From: Leptospira selangorensis | GTDB lineage: Bacteria; Spirochaetota; Leptospiria; Leptospirales; Leptospiraceae | Reading direction: 5' to 3' | DNA: 64,000 bases | Assembly (NCBI RefSeq): GCF_004769405.1 | Contig: NZ_RQES01000016.1 | Location: 310,001 to 374,000 of the forward strand | Part shown: in pieces, positions 61,675 to 64,000 of the stretch | Numbering within the stretch: position 1 is the stretch's first letter | Layout: the number at the start of each line of letters is the position of its first letter | The notes under the pieces: generated by a model | Databases searched by the model: none | What the model saw: the letters and a program-made list of their open reading frames with translations, nothing else | Told to the model about the DNA's origin: nothing | Translations under genes and position numbers: made by a program

Positions 61675-62225
61675 TGTATACTCCTAAGAAAGAACAGTTT
61701 CATACTTTCGAAGAAACAGAACACGGAGTTTTCGGATTATTCGATACTCCTGCTCAGATCATAGACGCGGCTCAAAAAACAAAGGAGAAGGGTTACACCA
61801 ACTTCGATTGTTTTACTCCTTATCCTGTTCACGGATTGGATGACGCGATGGGTCTTCCGCGTTCCGGACTTCCTTGGGTAACCTTCTTCATGGGAATTTT
61901 CGGATGCACTGTCGGCTTTGGAATGCAGTATTTAACTCATAAATACGATTGGCCGATCAATATCTCCGGAAAAAGTTTCAACGCTTGGTTCGCGTATATT
62001 CCGATCACATTCGAGTTTACAGTGTTCATGGCTGGACTTTCTACAGCTGCAGCTTTGTTCTTCCTGGCTAAACTTCCAAGAACCGGTCGTAAGGTTTTAC
62101 ATCCGGACATCACTACCGACAAATTCGCACTTTGGATCCCTTCCAATTCCGCGAATTATTCAGAAGGTTCAGTGACCGACTTTATCAAAGGCCTCGGCTC
62201 TAAACATGTCGAGACGGTGAAATAG
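61674..62225 (+). CDS. actD: ActD, DUF3341-type membrane subunit of alternative complex III
   Basis: 183 residues. A cytoplasmic N-terminal domain (FGLFDTPAQIIDAAQKTKEKGYTNFDCFTPYPVHGLDDAMG) is followed by two membrane helices (about 62-82 and 108-130). This is the DUF3341/ActD family, a structural subunit. It starts on the final base of actC and is followed by actE after 10 bases. Confidence 0.93.
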
Positions 62226-62235
62226 GAGAATTTTG

Positions 62236-62832
62236 ATGATTTCACTGCAAAGAATTTTTGCTCTTTCTCTCGCAGCTGTCCTTCTATGGAACTGCGAGTC
62301 TAAGACTCCTCCTATGGAGTACATGCCGGATATGGCCGACTCTCCAGCAAGAGAAGCTCAGGAAGCGGACTCTAATTTTCCGAATAATACTTCCTTACGC
62401 CTTCCTCCGGTTGGAGCGGTTCCTCAAGGATATTTCCCTTACGAGTATGCAGGTTGGACACAATCTCTAGATGCTCTTCCAAATAAGGGACTTGCGAATC
62501 CTATCAAAGGAGATCTGGCTACTCTTCAAAAAGGGGAGATCAAATACCAAACGTATTGTAGCCCTTGTCACGGTGTTAGAGGACAAGGAAACGGAACCGT
62601 AGTAGGTCCTGCTCCACGTTTGAATATGGCTCAGTCTGACGGAAGCCCGATGGCTGCATTAACATCTGCAAGCGCTAAAGCTTACTCCGACGGACAGATC
62701 TATCATATCATCACCGAAGGAAAAGGAGCTATGAAAAGTTATGCTTCTCAAGTTCCTTCCGAAGATCGTTGGAAAATCATATTATATGTTCGTAAATTAC
62801 AAGAATACGACAACAGAACGGCTGGTAAATAA
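62236..62832 (+). CDS. actE: ActE, monoheme cytochrome c subunit of alternative complex III
   Basis: 198 residues from the ATG at 62236, with AGGAG upstream; a TTG one codon earlier is unlikely. The signal ends at AVLLWNC, a lipobox. The heme site CSPCHG is near residue 109, and a later methionine in KGAMKSY is the likely sixth ligand, as in the ActE family. It donates electrons to the oxidase. Its stop overlaps the actF start by one base. Confidence 0.93.
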   Translation: MISLQRIFALSLAAVLLWNCESKTPPMEYMPDMADSPAREAQEADSNFPNNTSLRLPPVGAVPQGYFPYEYAGWTQSLDALPNKGLANPIKGDLATLQKGEIKYQTYCSPCHGVRGQGNGTVVGPAPRLNMAQSDGSPMAALTSASAKAYSDGQIYHIITEGKGAMKSYASQVPSEDRWKIILYVRKLQEYDNRTAGK

Positions 62833-64000
62833 TGGAAGTTAAAGTAGAACAAAACTTAATCAACTTTAAGTTGGATTCCAAAACCAGAAACGCTCTGGTA
62901 GGAATGATTCTAGTAGGTCTGGCAAGTATTGGTCTTGCGGCTTTCGGTCTTGGACATCCTGAACTTCGTCATGAAGGTGGTCATTCTAACCCGGCTTGGT
63001 CCGCATACTTAGTCGGTGTATTCTTCATTTTGGGAATTACACTAGCAGGGATCTTCTTCACCTCTTTGGCACATATCACTGGTGCTCATTGGCCGGTAAC
63101 TCTTCGCAGAATTTCCGAAACTTATGGGCTATTCGTCCCTGTTGCAGCGGTCCTTCTACTCGTACTGATCGTGGGAGCTCATGATCTATATGAGTGGACT
63201 CACGCAGAGGCGGTAGAAGCTGATAAACTTCTTAAGCATAAAAAACCACTCTTAAACATCGGATTTTTCTCCGGGATGGTGGTTGTTTTAGGAGCAGCTT
63301 GGTCTGCATTCGGATATCTTTTCTATAAAAGATCCGTAACTCAGGATAGCGACAAAGACGTTAAACATACTCAGTTCAGCGCAAAGTTAGCCGGAGGATA
63401 TATTATATTCTTCGCACTTTCATTCTCTTTAGTTTCCATCATGTTGGTAATGTCTCTTACTCCACACTGGTTCTCCACCATGTTCGGAGTTTACTGCTTT
63501 GCAGGTGCTTATCAGGCAGGACTTTCTTCTTTCATAATCATGGCGTATTACCTGAAGAAGAAGGGATTTTTAGGAAACCTGGTAAATGAAAACCATATCC
63601 ATGACTTAGGAAAATTCTTACTCGGTTTCACAGTATTCTGGGCTTATGTTGGTTTCTCTCAGTTCATGTTGATCTGGTACGCTGCTATTCCGGAAGAAAC
63701 TTTCTTCTATGAGCAAAGGCTGACCGGCGGTTGGGAATATCTTACTTTAGCATTGCCTGCTATTAAGTTTGCGGTTCCTTTTTTACTTCTCTTAAACCGT
63801 CCGAACAAAAGAGACATCGACTTCTTAGTAAAAGTCGCTCTTTGGGTCATCTTTACACAAGCTACTGAAATTTTCTGGCTGGTATATCCTGCTAATTTCG
63901 TGGACTTCTCCTTTGGAGGATACCTAGTATCTCTTGGATCCGTAGTAGGAGTGATCGGCTTATTCGGTCTGGTAGTTCTGAAAAGATTGGAAAAAGCTCC
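62832..64000 (+). CDS. actF: ActF, membrane subunit of alternative complex III (cut by window end)
   Basis: An open frame of about 390 codons from the ATG at 62832 to the window end, without a stop, so the gene is nearly but not fully contained. At least eight to ten membrane helices are visible (ALVGMILVGLASIGLAAFGLG, AYLVGVFFILGITLAGIFFTSLAHITGAHWP, LGKFLLGFTVFWAYVGFSQFMLIWYA, FLVKVALWVIFTQATEIFWLVYP). It follows the NrfD-related ActF family in complex III. The overlapping start with actE shows cotranscription. Terminal oxidase genes often follow and may lie beyond the window. Confidence 0.92.
   Translation, partial: MEVKVEQNLINFKLDSKTRNALVGMILVGLASIGLAAFGLGHPELRHEGGHSNPAWSAYLVGVFFILGITLAGIFFTSLAHITGAHWPVTLRRISETYGLFVPVAAVLLLVLIVGAHDLYEWTHAEAVEADKLLKHKKPLLNIGFFSGMVVVLGAAWSAFGYLFYKRSVTQDSDKDVKHTQFSAKLAGGYIIFFALSFSLVSIMLVMSLTPHWFSTMFGVYCFAGAYQAGLSSFIIMAYYLKKKGFLGNLVNENHIHDLGKFLLGFTVFWAYVGFSQFMLIWYAAIPEETFFYEQRLTGGWEYLTLALPAIKFAVPFLLLLNRPNKRDIDFLVKVALWVIFTQATEIFWLVYPANFVDFSFGGYLVSLGSVVGVIGLFGLVVLKRLEKA

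Overview
The window looks like a chromosomal segment of a Leptospira species (Spirochaetota). Evidence: about 40% G+C by eye, many loose spirochaetal lipoboxes, leptospiral gene families (membrane-anchored AraC regulators, small Cys-rich lipoproteins, 7TM SpoIIE phosphatases), and an alternative complex III operon. I cannot place the species. There are no insertion sequences, prophage genes, CRISPR arrays or rRNA; one tRNA-Leu is present.

Layout. 1-427 (minus): start of a patatin-like phospholipase, cut by the window edge. 638-4520: operon of a FAD dehydrogenase, a ThDP enzyme and a CopD-like membrane protein, behind a perfect FNR-type box. 4544-11576: a Crp/Fnr regulator divergent from a clade II (Sec-type) nitrous oxide reductase cluster: cytochrome c, nosZ, a NosB-like membrane protein, nosL, nosD, nosF, nosY. 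11628-16519 (minus): a Met/His-rich outer-membrane protein, a lipoprotein and a Cys/His-rich protein (probably copper handling), a sterol-desaturase-family enzyme and nnrS. FNR/DNR-type dyads TTGA-N6-TCAA precede four transcription units here, suggesting one regulon for N2O/NO respiration and copper supply under the regulator at 4544-5167.

16668-28346: AraC regulator, M24 peptidase, SMP-30-like lipoprotein, 7TM SpoIIE phosphatase, a signalling block (two related histidine kinases around a REC-EAL protein) and a GT2 glycosyltransferase.

28352-38857: the most unusual region. Two loci each join rhodanese-family proteins to a five-heme cytochrome c. The larger one (33246-38857) reads rhodanese lipoprotein, small secreted protein, outer-membrane barrel, second rhodanese lipoprotein with a 14-glycine tail, pentaheme cytochrome. 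It resembles, from memory, the Geobacter extHIJKL outer-membrane conduit, and an XRE-cupin regulator lies just upstream.

38930-56387: mostly housekeeping and envelope genes: tRNA-Leu(CAA), thioesterase, proline-rich protein, peroxiredoxin behind a Fur/PerR-like operator, sufB, TPR protein, rlmN, Cys-rich lipoprotein, ArnT-like glycosyltransferase, M20 peptidase, LpxL-like acyltransferase, AraC regulator, a YHYH/MORN/SCO1 trio, a PIN toxin-antitoxin pair and an EEP-family nuclease. 56692-64000: alternative complex III, actA to actF (actF cut by the edge), passing quinol electrons to a terminal oxidase probably encoded beyond the window.
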